Shown: piece after piece, positions 1-9,653 of the stretch
Position numbering within the stretch: position 1 is the first letter of the stretch
Layout of the letters: each line of letters opens with the position of its first letter
DNA from: Porogramme epimiltina
Lineage: Eukaryota > Basidiomycota > Agaricomycetes > Polyporales > Polyporaceae
Direction: 5' to 3'
DNA: 14,030 nt
NCBI GenBank assembly: GCA_900155495.1
Contig: FTLJ01001256.1
Coordinates: 1 to 14,030, forward strand
The notes under the pieces: model-generated
Told to the model about the DNA's origin: nothing
Seen by the model: only the letters and a program-made list of their open reading frames with translations
The model's database searches: none
Translations under genes and position numbers: made by a program

Positions 1-270
1 GTAGTCTATGTAGTACTACAAAAGTATATATTTTTTTCCTGATGGAGCGCAGAGGCCTGTGTGCCCTCGCGTCCCGCCGCTGCTGTTCCGTGCCAGAGGC
101 CGTCGCCCTGCACCCTTTGTTCGCGACGGAGGGGGGAGGGTGTAAGCGTTTTGAGTTACATGCGTGCACATGACCGTGCCCGCGGGGCGGACGTCACGGC
201 CTGCTGCATTCCTCAATTGATATTCATCCTAGTAGAATACTATATCATATGTTTGTTACTCGACTTTTAC
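1..270. other. Left edge, no gene recognised
   Basis: An AT-rich start is followed by a GC-rich stretch (about 45-210) and another AT-rich stretch (about 215-270). Short open frames exist on both strands, but none has a recognisable motif. No F-box-like sequence that could supply the missing N-terminus of the gene at 452 was seen on the plus strand. The AT-rich stretch next to the AAGCC array could belong to the same mobile element, but no terminal repeat or transposase fragment is visible. Confidence 0.4.
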
Positions 271-437
271 AAGTGCTTGCTCAAGCCCAAACAAGCACGA
301 TACCAAGCCCTCAACAAGCCCGTGCCTTGTCAAGCCGCAGGCAAGCCGCGGGCAAGCCCGATAAGCCCAAAGCCCAAATAAGCCCTGGGCTTAAAAAATA
401 AGCCCCGGGCTTGGCGCGCAAGCCCCCGGCAAGCCGC
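271..437. repeat. Degenerate AAGCC(C/G) array with twin 13-bp palindromes
   Basis: About a dozen copies of AAGCCC or AAGCCG occur in 167 bp, at irregular spacing. Two 13-bp palindromes, AAGCCCTGGGCTT (380-392) and AAGCCCCGGGCTT (400-412), sit 20 bp apart. They are nearly identical except at the central position, so they form a tandem as well as a palindromic pair. The dense, imperfect, both-orientation pattern resembles the subterminal motif arrays to which transposases of hAT-type DNA elements bind. That link is inference: no transposase, terminal inverted repeat or target-site duplication could be identified here. The array ends immediately before the first recognisable codon of the F-box-type gene. 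Confidence 0.75.
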
Positions 438-451
438 GTGACACTTTGCTG

Positions 452-2607
452 ATGAGTGAACCGGCATACGCCAATTTGCTCTTCGGCGACAGCTGTACTG
501 TAGGCGCACACTAGCTCCTCTGGTGCCACTTGGTTCATCCTGGGCCCTGACGGCTTGTTTTTGGCAGTGTTGCGATGCACAACGTTCTGACTTGGCTGCG
601 GAGTGTGCCTATCGCGTGAGACTATGTCGGGATTGCTGGGCAAAGAAGTGCGTTCTCCCATGCATCGTCGAAATTGAGTTGTCGTGCTCACGGATATTCA
701 GTATGAAAAGAGGATACGAGTTGGCCGAGCTCGAACCAGGCCTGCTGGGCAATATTAGCAAGAAAGTGGCCAGTGTCGCTTATAACCTAGTTCCTGAAGT
801 CAAGGCTCCATTCCATGGTGAGGCCACTACTTGGGCACCAATCCAGAAGATTCCATTTGTGTCTGTGCGCGCGTAATATTGATATAACTGTCCCATACAG
901 GATTTAACTGGTGGCCCTTTACTCCGGAAGCAAGCTTTGACACCTTCGACAAGGTGTTGGACTGGAGAAGTAAGCTCTCTCTTGGCATTCTACAGTTATT
1001 AGCCCAGTGCATTGATCTGTGATCAGGTAAAGTGAATGAAAGGATCACGGCGCCATACGCGCGCTGTCTTTTCTACGCACCCCATTTTTTCAGTACTTTC
1101 GATAGATACCTTGAAATATGTTCGCGCCTCGGACAGCAATGGGCGGTGGGGCCATATATCGAGGAAAGACGGGCGGAAGCTCGATCGCGGACTCACGTAG
1201 GCGTCTTTCTTACTTATGTTACGTTAACGCCTAAGCAGCTCCTCTAGTTCAACATCACGGTGTTGGCGTGGAAGACGGCTGAGGAGTTGTGGCGAACCAT
1301 GATGGTAACAACTCATGACAATCAGTGGGTAGTGATCACCTCTTGCTTTGCACGGTTCTCATGATTGCAAACCTGTAAAAGAGTCCGGAAGAGACTCGTC
1401 GCAGAAGGATATGACGTTGAAAATCTCGTTAATTTGATGATTTATCATCCCGAGAGACCGGATTTCGACTTGTGGAAGACGTTGGTGAACCAGCCACAGG
1501 AACTGACAGATCATGGTGCGTTTGGCGACGTTCTAAACCGTCGGGTTAACCTCATTTTTGTGGACTAGCTTGGAAGCGTCTTCGCCCGCAGCTCGCTACT
1601 CTCCTCGATAAGTATGTTCGTATACAGGAGGAGAATAAAGCCGAGAGAAAACGGCGTCGGGCCGAGAGGGCCTTCGCTTTCCGATGGCGCGACCATTTGC
1701 TCCAACTTAAATCATATTACAATACCTTCTTACGGCGAGAAGGCCCCAACGAGGATCCACGGAAACCTTTCATGCCCAGCTTCAAAGACGCCAAGAACCT
1801 CCCTTCTATGCACGCTCTTGTCACGTCTGGGGTTCCGAAAGTTCCTTTGCTTCCTCAACAGTTTGCGCTCATCGAGGGCACTATTCTCAACGAAGCCGAG
1901 GATTACTTTCCGTCGTGCGTGCGCGACCTAGTTTCTCTGTTGCGGCAACGAAAAAATGAAGAAGCAACAAGCGTGAATGATCCTCCAAGCGAATCCCCCA
2001 TTGACCTCGCGCTCCTCGAGAACCCAACCACGTTATTTATCTGCCATCCAGAACACGCCCCCGTCAATGATGCCTGCACGGTACACATGTCGTACCTATC
2101 CCTCATCGACCACTGGAAATTTGCACATGCGGGGTGGGACGTGTGCCGCGTTGCCCCCAACTCGGGCCTGCGAAATGACGTTTATGGCCTCCTGGAGGCC
2201 CTCGGGGTTGATTTGGAGACGGCGACACATTCAGATATACACGCTTTGTTGACCTCGGGAAGACCGGTATGCAGTTGCGGGGAGAATCTACACTTGGATG
2301 GAATAGCCAAGTCGATGATCCTGGGGAAATTGGTGCGCGTGTACCGCCGCCCCCTGTTTATTGGCTCGAAAGGGAACTGACAGCATGGACAGCTCGACCA
2401 CGTCCGGGCGGACGAGTTCTCCACGCCCCGCTTCATGGCCACGCCATATGTGTCGTAAGTCCCTATTCTGTTCGTTCGCGAACGCCGGATAGCAGTGGCT
2501 GATCTATTGCGTATTTTGTGTTACTTAGGACCGCCGAACTCCCTTCTTTTTCACCGCGCATGAACAAACACACCATCACTTTTGAGCATGATGGACCACA
2601 CAGCTAA
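452..2607 (+). CDS. Agaricomycete F-box-type protein, N-terminal F-box missing
   Basis: Nine exons splice in frame to 543 residues: 452-499, 568-817, 901-969, 1027-1196, 1248-1304, 1392-1515, 1569-2332, 2384-2454 and 2529-2607. Introns are 51-87 nt with GT-AG ends; several show CTGAC/CTGAT or TTAAC branch sites. Features seen are: SEPAYANLLFG near the N-terminus; two CxxC pairs (C15/C18 and C35/C38, within RVRLCRDC); a QPQELTDHAWKRLRPQL block (about 231-247); a basic stretch (about 258-280); a C2H2-like site at C398...H421-x4-H426 with Glu401 where a second Cys would be expected; and VCSCG at 473-477. This order matches a large Agaricomycete family usually annotated as F-box proteins, in which an F-box precedes SEP-x-YA-x-LLF. 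F-box proteins are substrate adaptors of SCF ubiquitin ligases. Here the F-box is absent and the reading frame runs back into the AAGCC array, so the gene is either 5'-truncated or split by an insertion. The 1305-1391 intron is the weakest; an alternative donor near 1329 keeps the same phase. Expression is unknown. Confidence 0.68.
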
Positions 2608-4170
2608 AGGGTCCTAGTTTGAGATTGGAAGCAGCATCGAGTGGGTTCTAGTGAAACGTTCTTCGATGCCGATCTGTAGATCCCTCCCCTGGACGAATTG
2701 ATCCGTGTAATCTAATGCGGGTTGTCATTACTCGTCATCTTTAAGCTTGCTTTTCTCACAGTACATCTGCTACCTAATAGTATGGCGGGTAACATCTCAC
2801 GCACCGCCTTTCACCGGACCTTCAGGATACGCCAGGCGGAGCACCCAAAGGAGTCAAAGCGGTCATCACAACACACAACTCACAGCGCGATCGGTTGGGT
2901 CACAGCAGCTCAATTCTGGTGAGGCGCAGACTGCTTGGAAAGACCGTTGGTCGCCGTAGGACACTTGCCCACAGTATCTCCACGAACTATGCGCGGCCAT
3001 CAGACCGCGGCTTGTGTCCGCGAGGCGACTCGAAGCTTCTGACCTAGGCCTGCCATCATTTGGGAGCCCATTTCCGCCAAAGGAAGTCTCAACGTTGGTT
3101 GTGACTTGGCTGTCCGTCATTATGACGACAAGGTTCACCTCGGCATTGCGCTCGGGTGTCGGCTCGCATCCCTTCGCAGGCCAATCCTTGGCAGCCGGGT
3201 GCAGCCTTCGCCGACTGGGGGGCGTATGTGCGGAAGCAGATAGCGGCTGTGAATGTCGTATATTATTGAGCGCGCGCCTGCACAAGATTGGACGGGAACC
3301 CCCCAGCGTGCGTGACGGTTGGCTAATGGCCCGCGTGAAAGTGACAAAGGATCCGGCCAGGTTCGGCAGCGTCTCCAAGGCCAAAGATGGAGGCGTGCTG
3401 GGCGGGAATGAAGATGCCATGGAATGATTCAAGGTCCCAATGGTTGGAAATGGAACTGAAGGAGCGTGGCATGTGGGACTCGGCCGCCTAGACGTTGGCG
3501 CGCTGAGCGCTCTCCACGCCTGGCCTTCCAGTTGCCGAAGGAGACAAGGAGGGATTGTAGGAACGGAGCGGACCGGGGCTTGGTGCCGCGCCCGAGTGCG
3601 AGGCGAACTATGTGCGCGCCATGTGAATAGCGGAGAGACAAAGGTAGCGCGACAGAGCTGGACAGGACCGCGCGTACCTAGACGTCGAGGATCCAGGCGA
3701 GGGGCGTTGCGAGCGCGGTGAGGAACGCGCCCACGTCTTCTCTGGAGAGACGGGGTCCTATTAGACTTTGCCTGGGAAGCTTGCTGGTACTGGAGGGAAT
3801 GATGAGGTCATGTCCAACGTTGCCAGTGATCGCATCGTGCTGGTACACATGAATGTTCTGCTATTAGAGGGCCGGCCACACACCACAGACGCTCCGGGGC
3901 CGGCAAGAGGAGCTACGGCGCGAGCGTGTGCCAGTCTCCGCGCGGGCGGTACCTGTTGGAGGCTGCGATGGCCGCGGGGTGCTCGGAGACGGCGTTTGAG
4001 CGTGGACAAGGCCTGGGACGGACGTGCGGAGCGCGCGACGCGGTGGAGCCTGCCCTAAAGCGAACGCGGTCACGGACGCGAGGGACGACGCGGCTTACGT
4101 CAGGAAGTGAACATGGGCCAAATAACGCGCAAACAGCGCCGGGCGTCGAGCTCGGTTTGTCTGCGAGCAG
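2608..4170. other. Long spacer without a supportable gene
   Basis: This region lies between the F-box-type gene and the CT-rich leader of cdc25. The longest frames are one of 188 codons on the minus strand (2866-3432) and one of 137 codons on the plus strand (3014-3427). They overlap each other in antisense and neither contains a motif I recognise. From about 3430 to 4090 the plus strand is G-rich, so the minus strand is C/T-rich, which in fungi can mark the transcribed strand near a promoter. No tRNA, snRNA or rRNA signature was seen. An unrecognised lineage-specific or non-coding transcript on the minus strand cannot be excluded. Confidence 0.4.
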
Positions 4171-5341
4171 CGGCTCTCTTTGCGACATATCAGCCCGTCC
4201 CGCTCGTGCGACGCCCCTCTTCCCGTCTTTTCCAGCTCTTCCGACCTCAGATACCCCGCCGCACGATTTCCGGACCAGAGAATTGCAGGATCGACGCTCG
4301 GCGCCCGGAAGGTGTGGACCCACACACATCTACATCGTTTGTTTGGCACGACAACCCAGTTCACCTCTCGTGAGAATCCCGCTCGCTTCAGCCCTCGCTT
4401 TCGCCTCCTAGAGCACCCCAAAGCTGACCTTGCTTGTAATCCGAAGGCGCGGCCTCCTCCGTACCACACTCTTTCGTTCAAAGGTGAGTTTCCCCCTCCC
4501 TCCCCGCTCTTTTCCCTCCCCTTCTCCTCCTGCTTCTGCCACACGTCGCCGCACACCTGCGGACCACGAAGACGAGCCACAGGCATAACGGTGGAACAAC
4601 GGGCGGGCCATGACCGGGGTGCAGCTGCTGGGGGGACCAGTGACGTTACATCGTAACGCTTGAGGACCAACCATTCGCCGTGCGTGCTCCATCTGAACAG
4701 CAAAACGCCTCTCCGCGCTCTCTGCGCTGTCATGTGTCTTCCGCCTATGGCGGCTTCGGTCCATTCTACGTTCCGCAGCCGTTGCGAGGGAGTTACAGCG
4801 TCAGTGGGGTCACGGAGTAGCGTAATTGGCGGAGGCAATGGGAGAACCGCTCTTAAAGAGGGCGCACACGCATTGCACTCCTTTGTCGCCCCGCTTTAAA
4901 AGTTCCACCGGACTCCGGTATGTTTGCCTTTTCGGGCGGACAATCCCCCTCCGCGCGCTATGTGTGCCCTTCCCACCCCGAATCTCCTCGTTCAGGGGCA
5001 CAATAGCTTTGATCGTCCTTTCATTCCGTGGCTCCCATCACTTACGCCATGCTGATACCGACTTCCCCACAGTTGCCGAGGCTTGTGCACAAAGCTGCAC
5101 GGAGCCGCGATCGGAGTCCTTGACCCGATCCGCCTTTGGTTCGTTTTCCATTTCTTATAAGCTGCTTGGTCCCTCCGCTCATCTCTGCCTCTCCTTCGTT
5201 TCTCCCTGCACGCGCCGTGGGGGTTGGGGCTGCCTCTTCCTTCTCTGCACGCGTCTGACCACCTTCGGACCCTGACCACTGCGCAACGGCCACTGTATCA
5301 CTGCACCACACTGTATCAACACCTGTACAACTCGCTCAAAC
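4171..5341 (+). promoter_or_regulatory. CT-rich upstream and leader region of cdc25
   Basis: The plus strand becomes strongly C/T-rich in blocks (4190-4400, 4490-4560, 5160-5240), as is usual around transcription starts in basidiomycetes. TATA-like boxes are TTTAAAA near 4895 and TTATAA at 5155-5160; the latter is about 180 nt upstream of the ATG and is followed directly by a pyrimidine block. A well-formed candidate leader intron, GTATGT (4918) to CCCCACAG (5072), 155 nt with a CTGAT branch site, would place the start further upstream. A second donor, GTGAGT, occurs at 4484. Which start is used cannot be decided from sequence. Short upstream ATGs exist, but none forms a convincing gene. Confidence 0.45.
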
Positions 5342-8070
5342 ATGACGACACGACACGTTCGGCGACGACTATTCTCAGAATTTACGGAATCACAACAAGA
5401 TTCGCCTTCCCCCCGACCTGCAAAGAAGCAGAAGAGAAACCCACCAGACCTCAAGACACGAGTCCTCCGCAAACGCCTCGCCATGTCACTTTTTGGTAAC
5501 GGCCGATTCAACAGCCACCTCGCCGTCCCTTCTTTTCTTGGCGGCAAGGGCAAACGCGATGTTGCACCACCAGTTCGCAACGACACCAGCGATGTCGACC
5601 TAGACCTCGAACTCTCGTTTGCGTCCACTATGTCCCTCAATTCTCCTGTGAGAGATTCCCAACCTCTAACTCCCGAGGACGAGAACCCCAACCATGTCCC
5701 AATGGACATCTCCCCGGCGCCCCCTCGAACCACACAACCCTCCCAACCATCTCAACCCAAACCGTTCGTTGGACGTCCTCGCGCCGCTACCAGCGCTGCT
5801 CGACTATTTGGAGGTGACATGAGCAACGGTCACGAGTCAAGCTCGTATTCAATCTCCATCTCGAAGTCGGGCTCCGGTACCAGCAGTGCTAAGCGGCTGC
5901 AGCGCGCTGCTCTTCCGACCGAATGGCTTGCTGCACCGCAGTCTGAACGAGATGAGAACTCGCTTAGCCAGGTCAGTACTGATCACAATGAACGTGCAAG
6001 GTGCCCAAGTGCCTTTGGCTGACATTGGCATTGTCAGCCCGTGGATATTCCGTCCTCGCCATCAGACCGTATGGACGTTGACACGTCGTACAACTTGGCA
6101 CCACCTTCCTCGTCAGCCCCGGACTCCCAGGGACCACTATCTGCTGCACCGACGATCACCACGTTCAACTTTGCGGCCCCCTCAGGGTTTGACCCCTCTG
6201 CTCCTGTCTCCGCTGCGCCCACCGTGACGACGTTCAGGAATCTTTTCTACGACGTCCCGTCGTCGTCGCGAGGAGTGCATGGACTGGCGGATCCTGCCGA
6301 CATCTCGGGTGTTTCCAGCATCGGGGAGAGCCCTTGCCAGCCTTTCCCCAAGAAACGGCGTTCGTCCTCCCCCGACTCTAAGAGCCTCCGACGCAGCCAT
6401 CAACACTTGTACGAAGATGAGGACAACAACGGCTATACTTCCTCTCCTGCTCAGTCGTCACCATCCGCTCACAAGTTGGAGCGCATCGCCAGTAGCTCGC
6501 TGCTCACCAACCAGAAGCGTCCCACTAGCCTTGGACTCGGTATGCCCCCTGCGCTCGCCCTCAACGCCAACAAGAAGCGCCCTCGCCGTCCAGCCCTCAG
6601 CGCCATGATCACCCCAGGTGAAGGCCCGAGCTCGAGTTCTCCTCACCCACAGACCGCGTATCCCGCAATGCCCTCTTCGGATGACAGGGTAGAGGAGGCT
6701 CCCGTTGTTCACCGCCTTCCACCTGTTCGTCGCGCGTTCTCCGCAATGCTCCCGCCCAACTTGCTCGATCAGACTATGGGGAGCGAGTCGAGCTTCGAGC
6801 AGGATCCTGATTTAAGCTCACCTGCTCAGGCCTACGCGAAGCGCCAACAGGTGAAGACGATCCGCCGTTGCGACGGTACGGACGACTTCCGCCCGCTCAC
6901 GGGCGTCACCGCGCTCATGAAGCGGGACACGGAAGTTTTGAGCTCGTCCGGTCGTTCCGCACATGTCAGTGAAGAGCGTGAAGGCCGCTCTAAGAACGCG
7001 GGCGAGCGCGACACCCCGCGCAGCAAATACCTGAGCGCAGGGCCCGGTCTCGGTGGCTTTGGAGATAACGAGGCCCACGGGAAGATTCTCCCATGCCACC
7101 GTGTGCGCGAAGACGGGCTGATGCGGATCAACCCTTCAACTGTACGTGTTCCGGCCCATCTAGGCCCCGTCGCTCTGACTCACGCATATGCAACAGCTCA
7201 ACCAGCTCCTGGATGGCGCGTACGACTCGAAGCTCAACAACTTCCATATTATCGATTGCCGCTTCGACTATGAGTACAACGGCGGCCACATTCCGGGCGC
7301 GATCAACATCAACACGACTGCGGGGGTCGAGGAGTTCCTCCTCGGGTTGTCGGCGGTCAAGCCGACGCCGTCTACCAGCAACGACCCTGCGAAGAAGACT
7401 ATCCTCGTGTTCCACTGTGAGTTCAGTGTTAAACGTGCCCCGACATTGTAAGTGCTTCCGCAATCAGTGCTGCGGTTTGCTCCTGGGACTAACGCGCGGT
7501 CATATTAGCGCTAAGCATCTCCGTTCGAAGGATAGGGCCATGAACAACCACGTCTATCCTCGCGTTCACTACCCTGAGCTGTATGTGCTCGAGGGTGGGT
7601 ACTCACAGTACTACCAGGAGGCGGGCCTGCGCTGCCAGCCGCCGGCGTACGTGCGCATGGACGACCCCCACTATGCTGCGTCGCGCCGCGAGGACCTCGA
7701 TCAGTTCCGTCGGGGCAAGTTCGGCAGAACCAAGTCATACGCGTACGGGGAGGGCAAGATGCTTTCCATGACGTCTGCGGCTCAGCAAGTACAGGGCGTC
7801 CAGCCGAAGCGCAACACGGCGCCTAGTGGGGGCCCTAGTGGCCTTTTCGCCGCAGCTAACGCTGCGCGCACCAGGCGCAGCGGGCTCCAGACACTGCAGG
7901 AGGGCGGGAGCAGCCCCGGCCACGAGAGCGACGGGGACGACACCGACATTGGAGACAGCCCCTGCCCTCCGCCCACTCGTGGCGTCGCGTTCAAGGGCAA
8001 GAAGATCGGTCGCGTGCCGATCGCGCGCGCAGAAACTTACGGTCCTTCCCGCATGGCCATGGGCTACTGA
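5342..8070 (+). CDS. cdc25: Cdc25/Mih1 M-phase inducer tyrosine phosphatase
   Basis: Four exons (5342-5971, 6038-7141, 7197-7447, 7509-8070) give 848 residues. Introns are 66, 55 and 61 nt, each with GT-AG ends and a CTGAC or CTAAC branch site. The ATG has A at -3. Residues 1-560 are Ser/Pro-rich, as expected of the regulatory N-terminus; they contain two SAAPT(I/V)TTF copies (about 245-253 and 268-276) and two R-R-x-(L/F)-SAM motifs (about 393-400 and 441-447). The rhodanese-type Cdc25 domain starts at LPCHRV (561). It contains HIIDCRFDYEYNGGHIPGA (about 595-613), the P-loop HCEFSVKRAP with the H-C-x5-R signature (Cys652, Arg658), and YPRVHYPELYVLEGGY (678-693). In this family the enzyme removes inhibitory phosphates from Cdk1 to drive entry into mitosis. 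A tail of about 110 residues follows, with basic patches and an acidic segment. KRAP instead of the animal ERGP is normal for fungi. All catalytic residues are present, so the gene looks intact. Confidence 0.96.
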
Positions 8071-9290
8071 GCAATCACTTTCATCTCTTCAACTGCTTGC
8101 ACTCGCTCCACCTTCCCGTCTACACCTCAATCCGCTGTCCAACACCGTTTTTGCGAGAAAATCCAAGAATGCCGCCCGAGAAGAACACCACACGCTCTCT
8201 CCCCGCCCTGATATGTCGCACCTATGGAAGAATCCTTCCGCCCTGCGTGAAAGACACGACCATCTGCATGCCCGCTATGCCCCCATGGAACGCCTCTCGT
8301 TGATGACGCTCGTTATGCCCACCGCGCAGACGCGCAAAGCTCTCATTTCGTCACTTCGCCCCTCTCGCTCGCTCCCCGTCGCCGCCTTGGCGCTCATGCG
8401 ACGTCACTTCGAGCAGGACCATGCGGCAAGCGTGCTCGCTTCATCGTCAAGAAAACCCAAAAAACTCTCGTCTTGTTGTCACCTCCCCTTGTCACCTCCG
8501 TTGTCCTCGCTTCGGCCTCGACGGCGCTTTCGACATGCTCGTCTGTCTGCTGTTCGCTTCGGCTTCCGCAGCGGGGCGGTCATCCCTGCATCCCCGTACC
8601 TCCCCATATGCCCAACCCTCCCTCTCCCCGCGTTCCCTAGTCTCATCTCCTACCCATTTGTCATCCATATATGTATGTCTACAGAACGGCCGAAGCTCGG
8701 CCGGCTCGAAGATCTGTCGCGTTTAGCCTCCTGCTCTATTCATCCTTCCTGTATCTCCCTTCCTTCCGCTCGTCCGTCTACAATGTCCCATCCATCCCCC
8801 TCTGTCCACACCCCGCGTTCCGATCCTGGCTGTGTCATATCTATCGCCACCGTGTCTTGTCCTTCCACCACGGCCCTGCGTGTTACCTTTGTGTTCATCA
8901 TCTCATACGTCGTCATTCCTCATCTCGTGTCCGTCTCGGTTCCGGCTCGATTCTGTTTTGTTTTTACAGGATGGAGGCGGGACGGAGCGGCGCGCATCTT
9001 GGACTCGTGTTGTGTTTATTCTTCATGGACATACACACCTTACATCTTACATCGCTACATTGACTCCGACTGCCCTACCCACCTCGCCCCTCCCACGTCA
9101 GCTCCCCACCCCATTCCGCCTCACCGCACGCGGTTCGTACGCGGGCGTCCCAGACAGAACCAGAACACATCCTTCGTACATCACACGGACTCTCCCAAGT
9201 CCCCTCTCCGTCTCATCAACAGCATTCGTCGCACCGCATGGTAGAGCCACACGTCTGCAATGGCACGCATATATATTATAGCGCATCGTC
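8071..9290 (+). other. CT-rich 3' flank of cdc25
   Basis: About 1.2 kb downstream of the cdc25 stop is pyrimidine-rich on the plus strand and carries long stop-free frames, including one that starts inside the cdc25 tail and runs to 9244. Pyrimidine-rich DNA has few TAA, TAG or TGA triplets, so these frames are expected by chance, and none has a recognisable motif. The region probably holds a long 3' UTR and terminator. No clear AATAAA was seen; AT-rich stretches near 9015-9030 and 9269-9280 are possible 3'-end sites. Codon-like structure seen in the confirmed genes is lacking. Confidence 0.5.
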
Positions 9291-9653
9291 ACTGTTGAGG
9301 GACAAGGCGTGATGTTCGAAGGATCAGCCCCACAAGTTGGATATCTTGGATGTCGGTCTGAGCAATGGTACCCTATGGGATGTGGGCTATGCTTGTCGTG
9401 GGCTACAGTCGAATAGGGCTACATGGCGGCTCGGTAACAAAGGTACAGCGTGCGATTGAGAGCAAGGAAAGAGCTAACGTGAAATCATATTGGAGTGGAT
9501 TTGGAGAGTACTATAGCCGTCAAAGTGAATTATGAGTGGGGAGTAATGCTACGTGAATACATAGAAGGGGCAAGTGGGTAAAGCTTTAGCGGCCAATGCG
9601 ACGGGAGATAGGAGACTGGAATGCATTAAATTTAGAGTTACGGCGCCGATATT
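9291..9653. other. Convergent intergenic spacer
   Basis: This stretch lies between the cdc25 3' flank (plus strand) and the stop of the minus-strand orphan gene at 9654, so two transcription units converge here. The composition turns more balanced and purine-rich on the plus strand, which is pyrimidine-rich on the strand of the orphan gene. No gene, RNA or repeat could be identified; 3' UTR sequence of the orphan gene is the likely content. Confidence 0.4.

Noticed and set aside
3761..4009. An 82-codon minus-strand frame with a sequence that looked faintly familiar (TSSFPPVPASFPGK).
   Set aside because: I could not tie it to any family, its codon use is unremarkable, and no adjoining exon was found.
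4095..4838. A 247-codon minus-strand frame upstream of cdc25.
   Set aside because: It is antisense to a pyrimidine-rich leader zone, has low-complexity Arg/Gly content and no motif. Its length is explained by composition.
7093..8070. A single 325-codon frame covering the cdc25 3' end.
   Set aside because: Only its part from 7509 onward is coding (cdc25 exon 4). The earlier part is an out-of-frame reading of exons 2-3 and of the introns at 7142-7196 and 7448-7508.
7826..9244. A 472-codon plus-strand frame overlapping the cdc25 tail and running far past its stop.
   Set aside because: It uses a different frame from the well-supported cdc25 exon 4, contains no motif, and runs through pyrimidine-rich DNA where stop triplets are rare. 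It is treated as fortuitous.
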